From Rhodococcus sp. Z13 (GTDB lineage Bacteria > Actinomycetota > Actinomycetes > Mycobacteriales > Mycobacteriaceae), in assembly GCF_025837095.1 (NCBI RefSeq), contig NZ_CP107551.1, positions 62,001 to 126,000 of the forward strand: DNA of 64,000 bases, read 5' to 3'. Both the position numbers and the translations under genes were made by a program. Each line of letters begins with the position of its first letter. The first letter of the stretch is position 1. The notes under the pieces are model-generated. The model ran no database searches and was not told the origin of the DNA. It saw only the letters and a program-made list of their open reading frames with translations. Below, piece after piece: positions 1-12,418 of this stretch.

Positions 1-142
1 CAGCCGGCTGATCCTGCCGGGGTCGACGAACATCTGCATCAACACCCTGCTGGAGTTCGACGTCGACGGCCGCACCGTCTACGGGGAGGACCAGGACGTG
101 TGGCCGATCAAGGAGTTCCGCCTGCTCGCCCGCACGGTCTGA
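1..142 (+). CDS. C-terminal fragment of an unidentified protein
   Basis: An open frame enters from the left edge and ends at a TGA at 140-142, giving about 46 residues that end in KEFRLLARTV. Third codon positions are nearly all G or C, as in the neighbouring genes, so this is probably the true end of a gene. I do not recognise the family from this short tail. The next gene starts 48 bp downstream on the same strand, so the two could share a transcript. Confidence 0.5.
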   Translation, partial: SRLILPGSTNICINTLLEFDVDGRTVYGEDQDVWPIKEFRLLARTV

Positions 143-190
143 GACACGTTCACGGGTTCGTTCGTGCCCGGAGGGGGTATCTCTCCGGGC

Positions 191-847
191 ATGAACACAC
201 GTCACGCATGCCTCGTCGCGGGGTTCTCCGCAGCGGCCCTGGTGGCCGCCGGATGCGGTAGCGACGACACCTCCACGGACACCGAGACGGTCGAGACCCC
301 ACCGACCTCGCTCACCACGACCACCACCGACTCGTTGCCCACCCCGGTGCCGGGGATGAGCGGCGACGCCTTCGGTCCGCCCGGCGAGGCGGGGCCCGAC
401 GACGACAACGCCTTCACCTACGACGAGGCCGCCGTGCCCGTCGGGGCGACCTTCGACGTCGAATCCGAGGACGAGAACGGCCGCACCACCGTGACCTTGC
501 GGGTGATGGGGCTGCAGCCCGACCGCGACTTCGGAGTGCACGTGCACACGCGGCCGTGCGGGCCGAACCCGTCCGATTCGGGGCCGCACTACCAGAACCA
601 GGCGGATCCGGCCGCCACGCCCGACTCGCCGTCCACCGATCCGGCCTATGCGAATCCGCAGAACGAGATCTGGCTCGACCTCACCACCGACGCCCAGGGC
701 AACGGGGAGGCGTCGACGACCGTCGACTGGGAGTTCCGTGACGGTGAGGCCAACTCGGTGGTGCTGCACGACCGGCACACCGGCACCGCGCCCGGGGAGG
801 CGGGACAGGCGGGGGATCGGCTCGCCTGCATCGACGAGGACTTCTGA
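191..847 (+). CDS. SodC-like (Cu/Zn superoxide dismutase family) lipoprotein
   Basis: A 218-residue exported protein. The N-terminus has a short basic stretch, a hydrophobic core and a lipobox ending at Cys22 (LVAAGC), followed by a Thr/Ser/Pro-rich linker. The body resembles the Cu/Zn SOD barrel: His117 and His119 (HVH), His133 (GPHYQ) and His193 (VVLHD) match the four copper ligands. Cys123 and Cys213 could form the conserved disulfide, and Arg210 the active-site arginine. The usual zinc-loop His/His/Asp set is not visible between residues 134 and 165. This resembles copper-only SODs such as mycobacterial SodC, but activity is not proven by sequence. A GTG at 164 is an alternative start; ATG191 puts the signal peptide at the N-terminus. 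Catalase follows 111 bp downstream. Confidence 0.72.
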   Translation: MNTRHACLVAGFSAAALVAAGCGSDDTSTDTETVETPPTSLTTTTTDSLPTPVPGMSGDAFGPPGEAGPDDDNAFTYDEAAVPVGATFDVESEDENGRTTVTLRVMGLQPDRDFGVHVHTRPCGPNPSDSGPHYQNQADPAATPDSPSTDPAYANPQNEIWLDLTTDAQGNGEASTTVDWEFRDGEANSVVLHDRHTGTAPGEAGQAGDRLACIDEDF

Positions 848-958
848 CACCGCATGCCGAACCCGGACGGGAACGGGGAGCGCACCGCTCGGTTTGATCG
901 GCGGCGCCCGGGGTAGTCGCTGTAGAAGCCAGCCCCACACCACGATCGGAGTTGCCGA

Positions 959-3076
<2,118 letters not shown>

Positions 3077-3137
3077 CGGAGTTCACCCGAAGTCGACTTA
3101 CGTGAGTCCGCTGCGGCCGGTTATTCTTTCGTTACCT

Positions 3138-3178
3138 CTGGTCGCAGCTGATGTTCATCGCTGCGGCCAGTTGTTATT
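3138..3178 (+). terminator. Hairpin terminator after the catalase gene
   Basis: An 11-bp stem pairs 3138-3148 (CTGGTCGCAGC) with 3160-3170 (one G-U pair) around an 11-nt loop. TTGTTATT follows, which is unusually T-rich for this genome. It lies 62 bp beyond the catalase stop and before the convergent monooxygenase gene. Confidence 0.55.
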
Positions 3179-3207
3179 CACGGGTCTTTCACCCTCCTGT
3201 GCCGGTG

Positions 3208-4251
3208 TCATCCGCCCAGCCGCGTGGCAGCACCGACGAGGGCGTCGCGTAGTCCGGTGAAGCGGCTCGCCGTCGCGATCCGGGACAGCGCGTGGGAGGC
3301 GCGCACGAGGCGCCGGGTGCGCCGGCGCCGGGTCTGGTCGTAGCGCTGCAGTGCCTCGTGCACCGGGTGCCTGGCGAGCAGGTCCGCGAGGGTCGCGCCG
3401 TCGACCATCGCCTCGCAGGCCCCGCGGCCGAGGTTCGGGGACATCGCATGGGCGGCATCGCCGATCAGGGCGACGTTGCCCTTCACGAAGGCCGGCAGGG
3501 GAGGGGATTCGTACAGGTCGTGGTACAGGACGGTCTCCGGGTCGATCCGGTCGAGGACGTCGCGCACGGCGGGATGCCAGTCGCGGTAGCGGGCGCGTAG
3601 CTCGTCGATGCTGCCGGTGCCGCCGGCGGGACCGCGCACGGCCGCGAACCAGTTGGTGAGCCCGCCGTCGCGCGGGGTGATGCCGAACAGTGCGCCCGGA
3701 CCCCACGTCTCGCTCATCGACGCGACGGTGCCGTCCACCCAGCCCCGCCAGGCCGAGCAGCCGGTGTACACGGGGCGGTGGGACGGGCCGAACAGCCGGT
3801 CGCGCACGGCGCTGTTGATGCCGTCGGCGGCCACGACGACGTCGTAGGCCGCGAGATCGGGCAGATCGGGTGCGGGAGAGCCGAACTGCAGGACACCGGA
3901 GGGGAGGCCGTCGGCGAGGATCCCGAGGAGGGCCGGTCGGGACAGCAGCACCACACCCCGCGCCCTGTCGCCGAGGCAGCCGATCACCTTCCCGTCCCGG
4001 CGCAGGAGGGTGGCGTCCTCCTGCCGGGCACCGAGTTTCTCGACCCGGCCGCCCAGACCGCAGCCCCGGCCGGCGACGGTGAGGGCGTCGATCGCGTCGG
4101 GCCACATGCCGAGGGCGGTGCCGGTGCCGGGCAGGGTGTGCGCGCGTTCGAACACGTCGACGTGCCAGCCGCGGCGGACGAGCGCGTTGGCGGTGGTGAG
4201 CCCGCCGATCCCGCCTCCGAGGATCGCTGCTTTTCCGTGTCGTGTGGTCAT
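3208..4251 (-). CDS. FAD-dependent aromatic-ring-type monooxygenase
   Basis: A 347-residue flavoprotein of the UbiH/PHBH-like monooxygenase superfamily. The N-terminus has a dinucleotide fold (ILGGGIGGL, residues 10-18) with an acidic residue after the second strand (VFERA). A DG motif lies in VVVAADGIN, and the FAD-binding GD motif is ALIGDAAHAMSPNLGRG. These enzymes use NAD(P)H and oxygen to hydroxylate small, often aromatic, substrates; the substrate here cannot be read from sequence. The gene is transcribed away from a TetR regulator, with only 57 bp between the two starts and a perfect inverted repeat in that gap. It is therefore very likely the regulator's main target. Confidence 0.83.
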   Translation of the reverse strand: MTTRHGKAAILGGGIGGLTTANALVRRGWHVDVFERAHTLPGTGTALGMWPDAIDALTVAGRGCGLGGRVEKLGARQEDATLLRRDGKVIGCLGDRARGVVLLSRPALLGILADGLPSGVLQFGSPAPDLPDLAAYDVVVAADGINSAVRDRLFGPSHRPVYTGCSAWRGWVDGTVASMSETWGPGALFGITPRDGGLTNWFAAVRGPAGGTGSIDELRARYRDWHPAVRDVLDRIDPETVLYHDLYESPPLPAFVKGNVALIGDAAHAMSPNLGRGACEAMVDGATLADLLARHPVHEALQRYDQTRRRRTRRLVRASHALSRIATASRFTGLRDALVGAATRLGG

Positions 4252-4271
4252 GCCCGAACGTTACTGCGGAT

Positions 4272-4299
4272 GTAGTGAAATGTCACTACTCCTGTAGTG
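4272..4299. promoter_or_regulatory. Operator between the monooxygenase and TetR genes
   Basis: GTAGTGA (4272-4278) and TCACTAC (4283-4289) form a perfect 7-bp inverted repeat with a 4-bp spacer. A further half-site GTAGTG follows at 4294-4299. The local sequence is AT-rich compared with its surroundings and lies between divergent starts, as expected for a TetR operator controlling both genes. Confidence 0.7.
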
Positions 4300-4308
4300 T
4301 CGGGAGCT

Positions 4309-4872
4309 GTGACCGACAGACGCACCGTAGTTCTCGATGCTGCGATCGACCTGGTGGGCAGCGAGGGGCTGCGGGCCCTCACCCACCGCCGTGTCGACGC
4401 GGTCGCGGAGGTGCCCGCCGGCTCGACCTCCAACTACTTCCGCACCCGCCACGCCCTGGTGGAAGGGGTGCTCGACCGGCTCCTCGAACGCGACCGGGCC
4501 GAACTGGCCGCCATCGGTGAGGCCGCGATGCCTCGCGACCTCGGTGAACTCGAGGGCCTCGTGTACGGCTATGTGATGCATGCCACCGGACCCGACCTCG
4601 TGCGGACCCGCGCGCGCCTCGCGATGTTCGTCGAGGCCCTGGCCACCCCGGAACTGCGCGCCGGGGTCGATGCCCGCAGGGGCGAGCTGCGGGGGTGGAT
4701 CGCCGTGCTGCTCGCCGGGCTCGGCGTCGAGGATTCCTCCACGGCCGCGCGGGTTCTCGTCGACTACCTGGACGGGGTGATCCTGCACCGGTGCACCGCC
4801 GCCGACGACCAGCCGGACCCACGCGAGGGCATCGCCCGCATGCTCCGCGGGATCGTCACGAAACCGGCATGA
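4309..4872 (+). CDS. TetR-family transcriptional regulator
   Basis: A small one-domain-plus-ligand-pocket regulator of about 187 residues. The N-terminal helix-turn-helix reads AIDLVGSEGLRALTHRRVDAVAEV and then STSNYFRTRHALVEGVL, the usual TetR pattern ending in a Tyr-Phe. The rest is helical and variable and should bind the effector. The GTG at 4309 (MTDRRTVVLD) was chosen because the in-frame GTG at 4297 overlaps an operator half-site; the start is uncertain. The gene diverges from the FAD monooxygenase, so it probably represses both that gene and itself until a substrate binds. Confidence 0.85.
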   Translation: MTDRRTVVLDAAIDLVGSEGLRALTHRRVDAVAEVPAGSTSNYFRTRHALVEGVLDRLLERDRAELAAIGEAAMPRDLGELEGLVYGYVMHATGPDLVRTRARLAMFVEALATPELRAGVDARRGELRGWIAVLLAGLGVEDSSTAARVLVDYLDGVILHRCTAADDQPDPREGIARMLRGIVTKPA

Positions 4873-5175
4873 CGGCCGCGCTTCGTGCGCGTTACGGCCG
4901 TGTTTCCGCAGTTCAGGGCCAAGGTAGGGCAGGCTTGCTTGCGTCACCCCCCGCTACCTGGCATATCGTACTTTTCGAGAACGGTGGGCCCACGACGTCC
5001 CACCGATCGCCGGGTCCACGCTCGTGCTGCCGAAAAAGGCACCCGCACCGTCGCGGATGAGCGGATACTGGCGATGTCGAAAGGTGTCGGGCACCCGGCC
5101 GACACCTGATCTACGGCAGTAGATGGCCATCAGCGCTGCTGGTCGTCGGTGCTATCGCATCAACGAAGGCTAGGT
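4873..5175 (+). other. Leader and promoter region of gltB
   Basis: About 300 bp without a convincing gene. It must carry the gltBD promoter. A 9-bp perfect hairpin (AGGTGTCGG at 5082-5090 with CCGACACCT at 5099-5107) lies 68 bp upstream of the gltB start. A GAAGGCTAGG ribosome-binding region sits just before ATG 5176. I could not assign a -10/-35 pair with confidence. Confidence 0.4.
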
Positions 5176-8100
5176 ATGACTCATCTCCCCGGGCCTCGAG
5201 GGCTCTATCATCCCGCGAACGAGCACGACTCCTGTGGTGTCGCGTTCGTCGTCGACATGCACGGTCGCCGCAGCCGGGACATCGTCGAGAAGGCAATCAC
5301 CGCCCTTGTCAATCTCGAGCATCGCGGCGCCGCCGGCGCGGAGCAGAACACCGGCGACGGCGCCGGCATCCTGATCCAGATCCCGGACGCCTACTTCCGC
5401 GAGGTCGTCGACTTCGACCTGCCCGCCGAGGGCGCCTACGCGACCGGCATCGCCTTCCTGCCCAAGGGCGAGGAAGCCGCCGCCGAGGCCGCCGCCGAGG
5501 TCGACCGCATCGTCCAGGAGGAAGGCCTCGAGGTCCTCGGCTGGCGCGAGGTGCCGGTCGACGACTCCGATCTGGGCTCCATGGCCAAGGACGCCATGCC
5601 CACTTTCCGTCAGATCTTCATCGCGTCGGGTGCCCGCGCCCTGACCGGTCTCGAGCTCGAGCGCCGCGCGTACGTCGTGCGCAAGCGCACCGAGCACGAG
5701 CTCGGCCACCACGGTGCCGGCGAGGACGGCCCCGGCAGCGAGACGGTCTACTTCCCGTCGCTGTCGGCGTCGACCATCGTCTACAAGGGCATGCTCACCA
5801 CGCCGCAGCTCAAGGGCTTCTACCGCGACCTGCAGGACGAGCGTGTCGTGTCGGCCCTCGGCCTGGTGCACTCGCGCTTCTCCACCAACACGTTCCCGTC
5901 GTGGCCGCTGGCGCATCCCTTCCGCCGCGTCGCGCACAACGGTGAGATCAACACCGTCACCGGCAACGCCAACTGGATGCGGGCCCGCGAGGCGCTCATC
6001 GACACCGAGGTCTTCGGCGGTCGCGAGAAGCTCGAGAAGATCTTCCCCGTCTGCACGCCGGGCGCTTCGGACACCGCGCGCTTCGACGAGGTGCTCGAAC
6101 TGCTGCACCTCGGCGGCCGCAGCCTGCCGCACGCCGTGCTCATGATGATCCCCGAGGCGTGGGAGCGGCACGAGTCGATGGACCCGGCCCGCCGCGCGTT
6201 CTACGAGTACCACGCGGCCCTCATGGAGCCCTGGGACGGACCGGCCTCGGTGTGCTTCACCGACGGCACCGTCATCGGCGCCGTGCTCGACCGCAACGGT
6301 CTGCGTCCCTCGCGTGCCTGGGTCACCGACGACGGTCTCGTCGTCATGGCCTCCGAGGTCGGCGTGCTCGACATCCCCGCCGAGAAGATCGTCAGCAAGC
6401 GTCGCCTGCAGCCGGGCCGCATGTTCCTGGTCGACACCTCGAAGGGCCGCATCGTCGAGGACGAGGAGATCAAGCGCGAGCTGGCCTCCGAGCACCCCTA
6501 CGAGGAGTGGGTCGCCAACGGTGTCACCCGCCTCGAGGACCTGCCCGAGAGCAAGTACACCTACATGTCGCACGAGCGCGTCGTGCTGCGTCAGCAGGTC
6601 TTCGGCTACACCCGTGAAGAGGTCGACCTGCTCGTCAAGCCGATGGCGGCCTCCGGCGCCGAGGCGCTCGGCTCGATGGGTACCGACACCCCCATCGCCG
6701 TGCTGTCCTCGCGTCCGCGTCAGCTGTTCGACTTCTTCTCGCAGCTGTTCGCACAGGTGACGAACCCGCCGCTGGACGCGATCCGCGAGGAGATCGTCAC
6801 GAGCATGGGCACCATGCTCGGCCCCGAGGGCGACCTGCTGAACCCGACCGAGGCGTCGTGCCGGCAGATCCTCGTTTCCGCGCCGGTCATCGACAACGAC
6901 GACCTGCAGAAGCTCATCCACGTCAACGACGAGAAGCAGTTCCCGGGTTTCAACAGCGTCATCATCCGTGGCCTGTACCCGGTCGCCGAGGGCGGCGAGG
7001 GTCTGCGCCGGGCGCTCGAGTCGATCCGCGCCCAGGTCTCGCAGGCCATCGAGAAGGGCGCACGCCTGATCGTGCTGTCCGACCGCGAGTCCGACGAGAA
7101 GCTGGCGCCGATTCCGTCGCTGCTGCTCACCTCCGCGGTGCACCACCACCTCGTCCGCGAGAAGACCCGCACCAAGGTGGGTCTGCTCGTCGAGGCAGGC
7201 GACGCCCGCGAGGTCCATCACATCGCCGCCCTGTGCGGTTTCGGTGCGGCCGTGGTCAACCCGTACATGGCGTTCGAGAGCATCGACGAGCTGCTGCAGA
7301 ACGGCGACCTGCCCGAGGGCATGACCCTCGAGAAGGCCATCGCCAACTACATCAAGGCGGCCTCGAAGGGCGTGCTCAAGGTGATGTCCAAGATGGGCAT
7401 CTCCACCCTCGCCTCCTACACCGGCGCCCAGCTGTTCCAGGTCATCGGCCTGTCGCAGGAACTCGTCGACGAGTACTTCACCGGCCTGCAGTCGCAGCTC
7501 GGCGGCGTCGGCCTCGACGAGATCGCCGCGGACGTCGCGGCGCGGCACCGCATCGCCTTCCTCGACCGTGCCTCCGAGCGCGCGCACCGCGAGCTCGAGG
7601 TCGGTGGCGAGTACCAGTGGCGTCGTGAGGGCGAGTACCACCTGTTCAACCCGGACACGGTGTTCAAGCTCCAGCACTCCACTCGCACGGGCCAGTACAA
7701 GATCTTCAAGGAGTACACCAAGCTCGTCGACGACCAGTCGGAGCGGCTCGCGTCGCTGCGCGGTCTGTTCGAGTTCAAGAAGGGTGTGCGCCCGCCGGTC
7801 CCGATCGAGGAGGTCGAGCCGGCCACCGAGATCGTCAAGCGGTTCTCCACCGGCGCGATGAGCTACGGTTCGATCTCGGCCGAGGCCCACGAGACCCTCG
7901 CGATCGCGATGAACCGTCTCGGTGCCCGCTCCAACTCCGGTGAGGGCGGCGAGCATCCCGCCCGCTTCACCCCGGACGAGAACGGCGACTGGCGGCGTTC
8001 GGCGATCAAGCAGGTCGCCTCGGGCCGCTTCGGTGTGACCGCGCACTACCTGAGCAATTGCACCGACATCCAGATCAAGATGGCGCAGGGTGCCAAGCCG

Positions 8101-9771
8101 GGTGAGGGCGGCCAGCTGCCGCCGCACAAGGTGTACCCGTGGGTCGCCGAGGTCCGTGGTTCGACGCCGGGCGTCGGCCTGATCTCGCCGCCGCCGCACC
8201 ACGACATCTACTCGATCGAAGATCTGGCGCAGCTGATCCACGACCTGAAGAACGCCAACCCGAAGGCCCGCATCCACGTGAAGCTGGTCTCCGAGCTCGG
8301 CGTCGGCACGGTCGCGGCCGGTGTGTCCAAGGCCCACGCGGACGTCGTGCTCATCTCGGGCCACGACGGTGGCACCGGTGCCTCGCCGCTGACCTCCCTC
8401 AAGCACGCGGGTGCCCCCTGGGAGATCGGCCTGGCCGAGACCCAGCAGACCCTCATGCTCAACGGTCTGCGCGACCGCATCGTCGTGCAGGTCGACGGCC
8501 AGATGAAGACCGGCCGCGACGTGATGGTCGCCGCGCTTCTCGGTGCCGAGGAGTTCGGTTTCGCCACCGCCCCGCTGGTGGTCTCGGGCTGCATCATGAT
8601 GCGCGTGTGTCATCTCGACACCTGCCCCGTGGGTGTCGCGACGCAGAATCCCGTGCTGCGCAAGCGATTCACCGGCAAGCCGGAGTTCGTCGAGAACTTC
8701 ATGCTCTTCATCGCCGAAGAGGTGCGCGAGTACCTCGCCGAGCTCGGTTTCCGCAGCCTCGACGAGGCCATCGGCCAGGTGGAGTACCTCGACACCCGTA
8801 AGGCCGTCGAGCACTACCGCGCGTCGAAGCTCGACCTGTCGCCGCTGCTCGAGAAGGTCACCTCGCCTCTGTTCACGGAGCAGGACTACTACTGCACCAA
8901 GGAGCAGTACCACGCTCTCGACAAGGCGCTGGACAACGAGCTGATCGCCAAGGCGCAGCCGGCCCTCGAGTCGGGTACGCCGGTCGCGTTCGACACGCCG
9001 GTCACCAACGTCAACCGCACCGTCGGCACGATGCTCGGTCACGAGCTCACCAAGAAGTACGGTGCGGAAGGCCTGCCGGACGACACGATCGACATCACGT
9101 TCACCGGGTCCGCCGGTAACAGCTTCGGTGCGTTCGTCCCGCGCGGCATCACGATGCGGCTCAACGGCGACGCGAACGACTTCGTCGGCAAGGGCCTGTC
9201 GGGTGGCCGCATCATCGTGCGCCCGCCGTTGAACGCGTCCGAGGGCTTCGTCGCCGAGGACAACATCATCGCGGGCAACGTCGTCCTGTTCGGTGCCACC
9301 GCCGGCGAGGCCCTCATCCGCGGTGTGGCGGGTGAACGGTTCGCCGTCCGCAACTCCGGAGCCACGGCCGTCGTCGAAGGTGTCGGCGACCACGGCTGCG
9401 AGTACATGACCGGTGGCAAGGTCGTCATCCTCGGCAAGACCGGCCGCAACTTCGGTGCGGGTATGTCCGGTGGTGTCGCGTTCGTGTACAACCCGGACAA
9501 GGACTTCGAGAACAACCTCAATACCGAGCTGGTCGATCTCGAGGACCTCGAGGGCGAGGACTTCGCGTGGCTCAAGGGAGCCATCGAACGGCATCGTGAC
9601 GAAACGGGCTCCGAGGTCGCAGCCCGCATCCTGGCCGACTGGTCACAACAGGTCAGCCATTTCGCGAAGGTCATGCCTCGCGATTACAAGAAGGTACTCA
9701 TGGCTATCAAGGACGCCACCATTCGTGGTGCGAACGTGGACGAGGCGATCATGGAGGCTGCTCGTGGGTGA
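5176..9771 (+). CDS. gltB: Glutamate synthase (NADPH) large subunit
   Basis: The 1531-residue large subunit of GOGAT. It releases ammonia from glutamine and channels it to 2-oxoglutarate to make glutamate. Cys20 (HDSCGVAF) is the expected nucleophile of the class II amidotransferase domain after removal of a short propeptide. The central and FMN-binding synthase domains follow ([15 protein letters not shown] near residue 1070). The 3Fe-4S cysteines are Cys1139, Cys1145 and Cys1150 ([12 protein letters not shown]). The C-terminal part is the glycine-rich beta-helix domain. ATG 5176 is preferred over an in-frame upstream start at 5149 because it fits the conserved N-terminus and has a good ribosome-binding site. 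The stop overlaps the gltD start, so the subunits are probably translated together. Confidence 0.97.
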   Translation: MTHLPGPRGLYHPANEHDSCGVAFVVDMHGRRSRDIVEKAITALVNLEHRGAAGAEQNTGDGAGILIQIPDAYFREVVDFDLPAEGAYATGIAFLPKGEEAAAEAAAEVDRIVQEEGLEVLGWREVPVDDSDLGSMAKDAMPTFRQIFIASGARALTGLELERRAYVVRKRTEHELGHHGAGEDGPGSETVYFPSLSASTIVYKGMLTTPQLKGFYRDLQDERVVSALGLVHSRFSTNTFPSWPLAHPFRRVAHNGEINTVTGNANWMRAREALIDTEVFGGREKLEKIFPVCTPGASDTARFDEVLELLHLGGRSLPHAVLMMIPEAWERHESMDPARRAFYEYHAALMEPWDGPASVCFTDGTVIGAVLDRNGLRPSRAWVTDDGLVVMASEVGVLDIPAEKIVSKRRLQPGRMFLVDTSKGRIVEDEEIKRELASEHPYEEWVANGVTRLEDLPESKYTYMSHERVVLRQQVFGYTREEVDLLVKPMAASGAEALGSMGTDTPIAVLSSRPRQLFDFFSQLFAQVTNPPLDAIREEIVTSMGTMLGPEGDLLNPTEASCRQILVSAPVIDNDDLQKLIHVNDEKQFPGFNSVIIRGLYPVAEGGEGLRRALESIRAQVSQAIEKGARLIVLSDRESDEKLAPIPSLLLTSAVHHHLVREKTRTKVGLLVEAGDAREVHHIAALCGFGAAVVNPYMAFESIDELLQNGDLPEGMTLEKAIANYIKAASKGVLKVMSKMGISTLASYTGAQLFQVIGLSQELVDEYFTGLQSQLGGVGLDEIAADVAARHRIAFLDRASERAHRELEVGGEYQWRREGEYHLFNPDTVFKLQHSTRTGQYKIFKEYTKLVDDQSERLASLRGLFEFKKGVRPPVPIEEVEPATEIVKRFSTGAMSYGSISAEAHETLAIAMNRLGARSNSGEGGEHPARFTPDENGDWRRSAIKQVASGRFGVTAHYLSNCTDIQIKMAQGAKPGEGGQLPPHKVYPWVAEVRGSTPGVGLISPPPHHDIYSIEDLAQLIHDLKNANPKARIHVKLVSELGVGTVAAGVSKAHADVVLISGHDGGTGASPLTSLKHAGAPWEIGLAETQQTLMLNGLRDRIVVQVDGQMKTGRDVMVAALLGAEEFGFATAPLVVSGCIMMRVCHLDTCPVGVATQNPVLRKRFTGKPEFVENFMLFIAEEVREYLAELGFRSLDEAIGQVEYLDTRKAVEHYRASKLDLSPLLEKVTSPLFTEQDYYCTKEQYHALDKALDNELIAKAQPALESGTPVAFDTPVTNVNRTVGTMLGHELTKKYGAEGLPDDTIDITFTGSAGNSFGAFVPRGITMRLNGDANDFVGKGLSGGRIIVRPPLNASEGFVAEDNIIAGNVVLFGATAGEALIRGVAGERFAVRNSGATAVVEGVGDHGCEYMTGGKVVILGKTGRNFGAGMSGGVAFVYNPDKDFENNLNTELVDLEDLEGEDFAWLKGAIERHRDETGSEVAARILADWSQQVSHFAKVMPRDYKKVLMAIKDATIRGANVDEAIMEAARG

Positions 9772-11215
9772 TCCGACCGGTTTCCTCAAGCACGGTTCCC
9801 GCGAGACCCCGGTTCGCCGGCCCGTCCCGCTGCGGCTGCTCGATTGGAAGGAGGTTTACGAGCCGTTCCCGCTCGAGACCCTCCAGACCCAGGCGAGCCG
9901 CTGCATGGACTGCGGTATCCCCTTCTGCCACAACGGTTGCCCGCTCGGAAACCTGATCCCCGAGTGGAACGACCTGGCCTACAAGGGCAAGTGGGAGGAC
10001 GGCATCGAGCGTCTCCACGCGACCAACAACTTCCCGGAGTTCACCGGCCGGCTGTGCCCGGCGCCCTGCGAGGCGTCGTGCGTCCTCGGCATCAACCAGG
10101 ATCCGGTGACCATCAAGCAGGTCGAGGTCGAGCTGATCGAGAAGGCCTTCGACGAGGGCCGCGTCAAGCCGGTTCCGCCGTCGAAGTCCACCGGTCGCAA
10201 GGTCGCGGTCGTCGGCTCGGGCCCCGCGGGTCTCGCTGCGGCACAGCAGCTCACACGCGCCGGCCACTCGGTGACGGTGTTCGAGCGGGCCGACCGCATC
10301 GGTGGTCTGCTCCGCTACGGCATCCCCGAGTTCAAGATGGAGAAGCGCTTCATCGATCGCCGTCTCGCGCAGATGGAGGCCGAGGGAACCGTCTTCCGCC
10401 CGGGCGTGAACGTGGGTGTGGACATCACCGCCGACGAGCTGCGCGAGCAGTTCGACGCCGTGGTCCTCGCCGGTGGTGCGACGGTTCCGCGTGATCTGCC
10501 GATCCCGGGCCGCGAACTCGACGGCATCCACCAGGCCATGGAGTTCCTGCCGATCGCCAATCGCGTGCAGCTCGGCGACCTGCCGGCCCCGACCATCACG
10601 GCCGAGGGCAAGAAGGTCGTCATCATCGGCGGCGGCGACACCGGTGCCGACTGTCTGGGCACCTCGCACCGCCAGGGTGCGGTGAGCGTCCACCAGTTCG
10701 AGATCATGCCGCGTCCGCCGGAGCAGCGCGCCGAGTCCACCCCGTGGCCGACCTACCCGCTCATGTACCGGGTCTCGTCGGCGCACGAGGAGGGTGGCGA
10801 GCGGGTCTTCTCCGTCAACACCGAGCAGTTCCTCGGCGAGAACGGCAAGGTCACCGGTCTGCGCGCCCACGAGGTGAAGTTCGTCGACGGCCGCTTCGAG
10901 AAGGTCGAGGGCACCGACTTCGAGCTCGAGGCCGACCTGGTGCTGCTGGCCATGGGCTTCACCGGAGCCCAGAAGGAAGGCCTGCTCGACGATCTGGGAG
11001 TCGAGTTCGATCAGCGCGGCAACGTCGCCCGCTCGAAGGACTGGGCCACCAGCGTCGACGGTGTCTTCGTCGCCGGCGACATGGGCCGCGGCCAGTCGCT
11101 CATCGTCTGGGCGATCGCGGAGGGCCGTGCGTGCGCGGCCGCCGTGGACCGTTACCTCGAGGGTGAGACGGCGCTGCCGGCGCCGATCGCCACCACCTCT
11201 GCGCCGCAGCGCTGA
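9764..11215 (+). CDS. gltD: Glutamate synthase small subunit
   Basis: The 483-residue small subunit passes electrons from NADPH through FAD and 4Fe-4S clusters to GltB. The N-terminal cluster-binding region shows Cys47, Cys50, Cys55 and Cys59 ([13 protein letters not shown]) and Cys98, Cys102 and Cys106 (CPAPCEASC). Two dinucleotide folds follow: [14 protein letters not shown] for FAD and [13 protein letters not shown] for NADPH. The GTG at 9764 starts 8 bp inside the end of gltB, giving translational coupling. A strong hairpin ends the operon 52 bp after the stop. Confidence 0.97.
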   Translation: MGDPTGFLKHGSRETPVRRPVPLRLLDWKEVYEPFPLETLQTQASRCMDCGIPFCHNGCPLGNLIPEWNDLAYKGKWEDGIERLHATNNFPEFTGRLCPAPCEASCVLGINQDPVTIKQVEVELIEKAFDEGRVKPVPPSKSTGRKVAVVGSGPAGLAAAQQLTRAGHSVTVFERADRIGGLLRYGIPEFKMEKRFIDRRLAQMEAEGTVFRPGVNVGVDITADELREQFDAVVLAGGATVPRDLPIPGRELDGIHQAMEFLPIANRVQLGDLPAPTITAEGKKVVIIGGGDTGADCLGTSHRQGAVSVHQFEIMPRPPEQRAESTPWPTYPLMYRVSSAHEEGGERVFSVNTEQFLGENGKVTGLRAHEVKFVDGRFEKVEGTDFELEADLVLLAMGFTGAQKEGLLDDLGVEFDQRGNVARSKDWATSVDGVFVAGDMGRGQSLIVWAIAEGRACAAAVDRYLEGETALPAPIATTSAPQR

Positions 11216-11266
11216 GCGCTCCGAGAGGTCGAGTGCTCCAGCGTCGTAGCGCTTGATGCGGTGAGA

Positions 11267-11306
11267 AGAGCGGGGTCGCACACCGGAAGGTGTGCGACCC
11301 CGCTCT
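11267..11306. terminator. Terminator after gltBD
   Basis: A perfect 18-bp stem, AGAGCGGGGTCGCACACC at 11267-11284 paired with 11289-11306, closed by a GGAA tetraloop. No U-tract follows, which is common in high-GC actinomycetes. It lies between convergent operons and could work in both directions. Confidence 0.85.
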
Positions 11307-11412
11307 CGTGTGCGGTGTGGATGCGTCCGGGGCGGTGTGTCGCCGCGCGAGGATCCGGTCGATCGGGCTCCCGGCCCGACGAGGATCGCCACGAACATCG
11401 CCCAGCAGAACA

Positions 11413-11432
11413 GCGCGGCGGATTCGCCGCGC
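11413..11432 (-). terminator. Terminator after the nitronate monooxygenase operon
   Basis: GCGCGGCG (11413-11420) pairs perfectly with CGCCGCGC (11425-11432) around a 4-nt loop, directly beyond the stop codon of the minus-strand gene. The minus-strand sequence after it is TGTTCTG, a weak T-rich tail. Confidence 0.6.
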
Positions 11433-11434
11433 AT

Positions 11435-12418
11435 TCAACTTCCGGAGGGCATCCGTATCCCGGGCAGGCCGGTGAAGCGTGCCCGCGCGGCGTCGTACTC
11501 GGCGACCAGCTCCTCGACGACCTCGGCGACCGTCCCGATCCCGTCGATGAGACCCAGGCCCTGGCCCGCCGCCCAGACGTCCTTCCACCGGCCCTGCACG
11601 CTCTTCGTGGCGTCGTAGTCGCGGGTCGCCGGGGCCGTGAGAGCCTCCGGATCGAGGCCGTTGGCGATCAGGCTCGGCCGCAGCCAGGAGGCGGGCGTTC
11701 CCGTGATCCCCGCGCTCACCACCAGATCGTCGGGCCCGTGCTCGACGACCATCCGCTTGTACTCCGGCGGCGCCATGCTCTCCGCGGTGGCGAGGAACCG
11801 GGTACCCATGTAGACGAGATCCGCTCCGGCCGCCACGGCACCGGCCACACCCCAGCCGTCCCCGATCCCGCCGCCGATCACGACGATCCCGTCGAAGAAC
11901 CTGCGCACCGACGAGACGAACGCGAACGGGGACAGGTGACCGGTGTGCCCGCCGGCCCCGGCCGAGATGCAGGCCAGCCCGTCGACACCGAACCCGGCGG
12001 CCTTGTGGGCGAGACGCACCGACGCCACGTCCGCCAGCACCAGGCCGCCGTACCCCTTGACCGTGTCCATGACCGGCTCCGGGGAACCGAGAGCCGTGAT
12101 GACCACGGGCGGGCGGTATTCCGCGACCAGTCGGAGATCGTCGGCGAGACGGGCGTTGGTGCGGTGGGTCACGAGATTCACCGCCCACGGGGCCGCGGGT
12201 GCGCCCGCGGAGGCGAGCCCGTCCGAGATCGTGCCCATCCACGTGTCGAGTTCCGCGGTCGTCCGGCAGTTCGGTGTCGGGAACGCTCCCACGATTCCCG
12301 ATGCGGCGGCGGCGATCACGAGATCGGGACCGGAGATCAGGAACATCGGTGCCGCGACGACCGGCAGCCGGAGCCCCGCGAGCAGGGCCGTACGGTCGGG
12401 TCGGGACGTGACGGTCAC
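11435..12418 (-). CDS. Nitronate monooxygenase family flavoprotein
   Basis: A 327-residue FMN-dependent TIM-barrel protein of the nitronate monooxygenase (formerly 2-nitropropane dioxygenase) family. Visible features are the N-terminal VVAAPMFLISGPDL segment, the ISAGAGGHTGHLSPF motif that holds the family's conserved His, and the phosphate-binding GGIGDGWGVAGAVAAGADLVYMGT segment. Members oxidise alkyl nitronates, but many homologues in actinomycete catabolic clusters have unknown substrates. The GTG start overlaps the stop of the upstream acyl-CoA ligase by 4 bp (GTGA), so it is the last gene of that operon. Confidence 0.85.
   Translation of the reverse strand: MTVTSRPDRTALLAGLRLPVVAAPMFLISGPDLVIAAAASGIVGAFPTPNCRTTAELDTWMGTISDGLASAGAPAAPWAVNLVTHRTNARLADDLRLVAEYRPPVVITALGSPEPVMDTVKGYGGLVLADVASVRLAHKAAGFGVDGLACISAGAGGHTGHLSPFAFVSSVRRFFDGIVVIGGGIGDGWGVAGAVAAGADLVYMGTRFLATAESMAPPEYKRMVVEHGPDDLVVSAGITGTPASWLRPSLIANGLDPEALTAPATRDYDATKSVQGRWKDVWAAGQGLGLIDGIGTVAEVVEELVAEYDAARARFTGLPGIRMPSGS

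Noticed and set aside
4917-4945. A sequence loosely like an IdeR/DtxR iron box near AAGGTAGGGCAGGCTTGC
   Set aside because: Too many mismatches to the 19-bp consensus and not palindromic.
5170-9594. A 1474-codon open frame antisense to gltB
   Set aside because: It mirrors gltB codon structure in a high-GC gene, is rich in Asp/Val/Arg/Glu/Gly with no domain, and has no independent start region.
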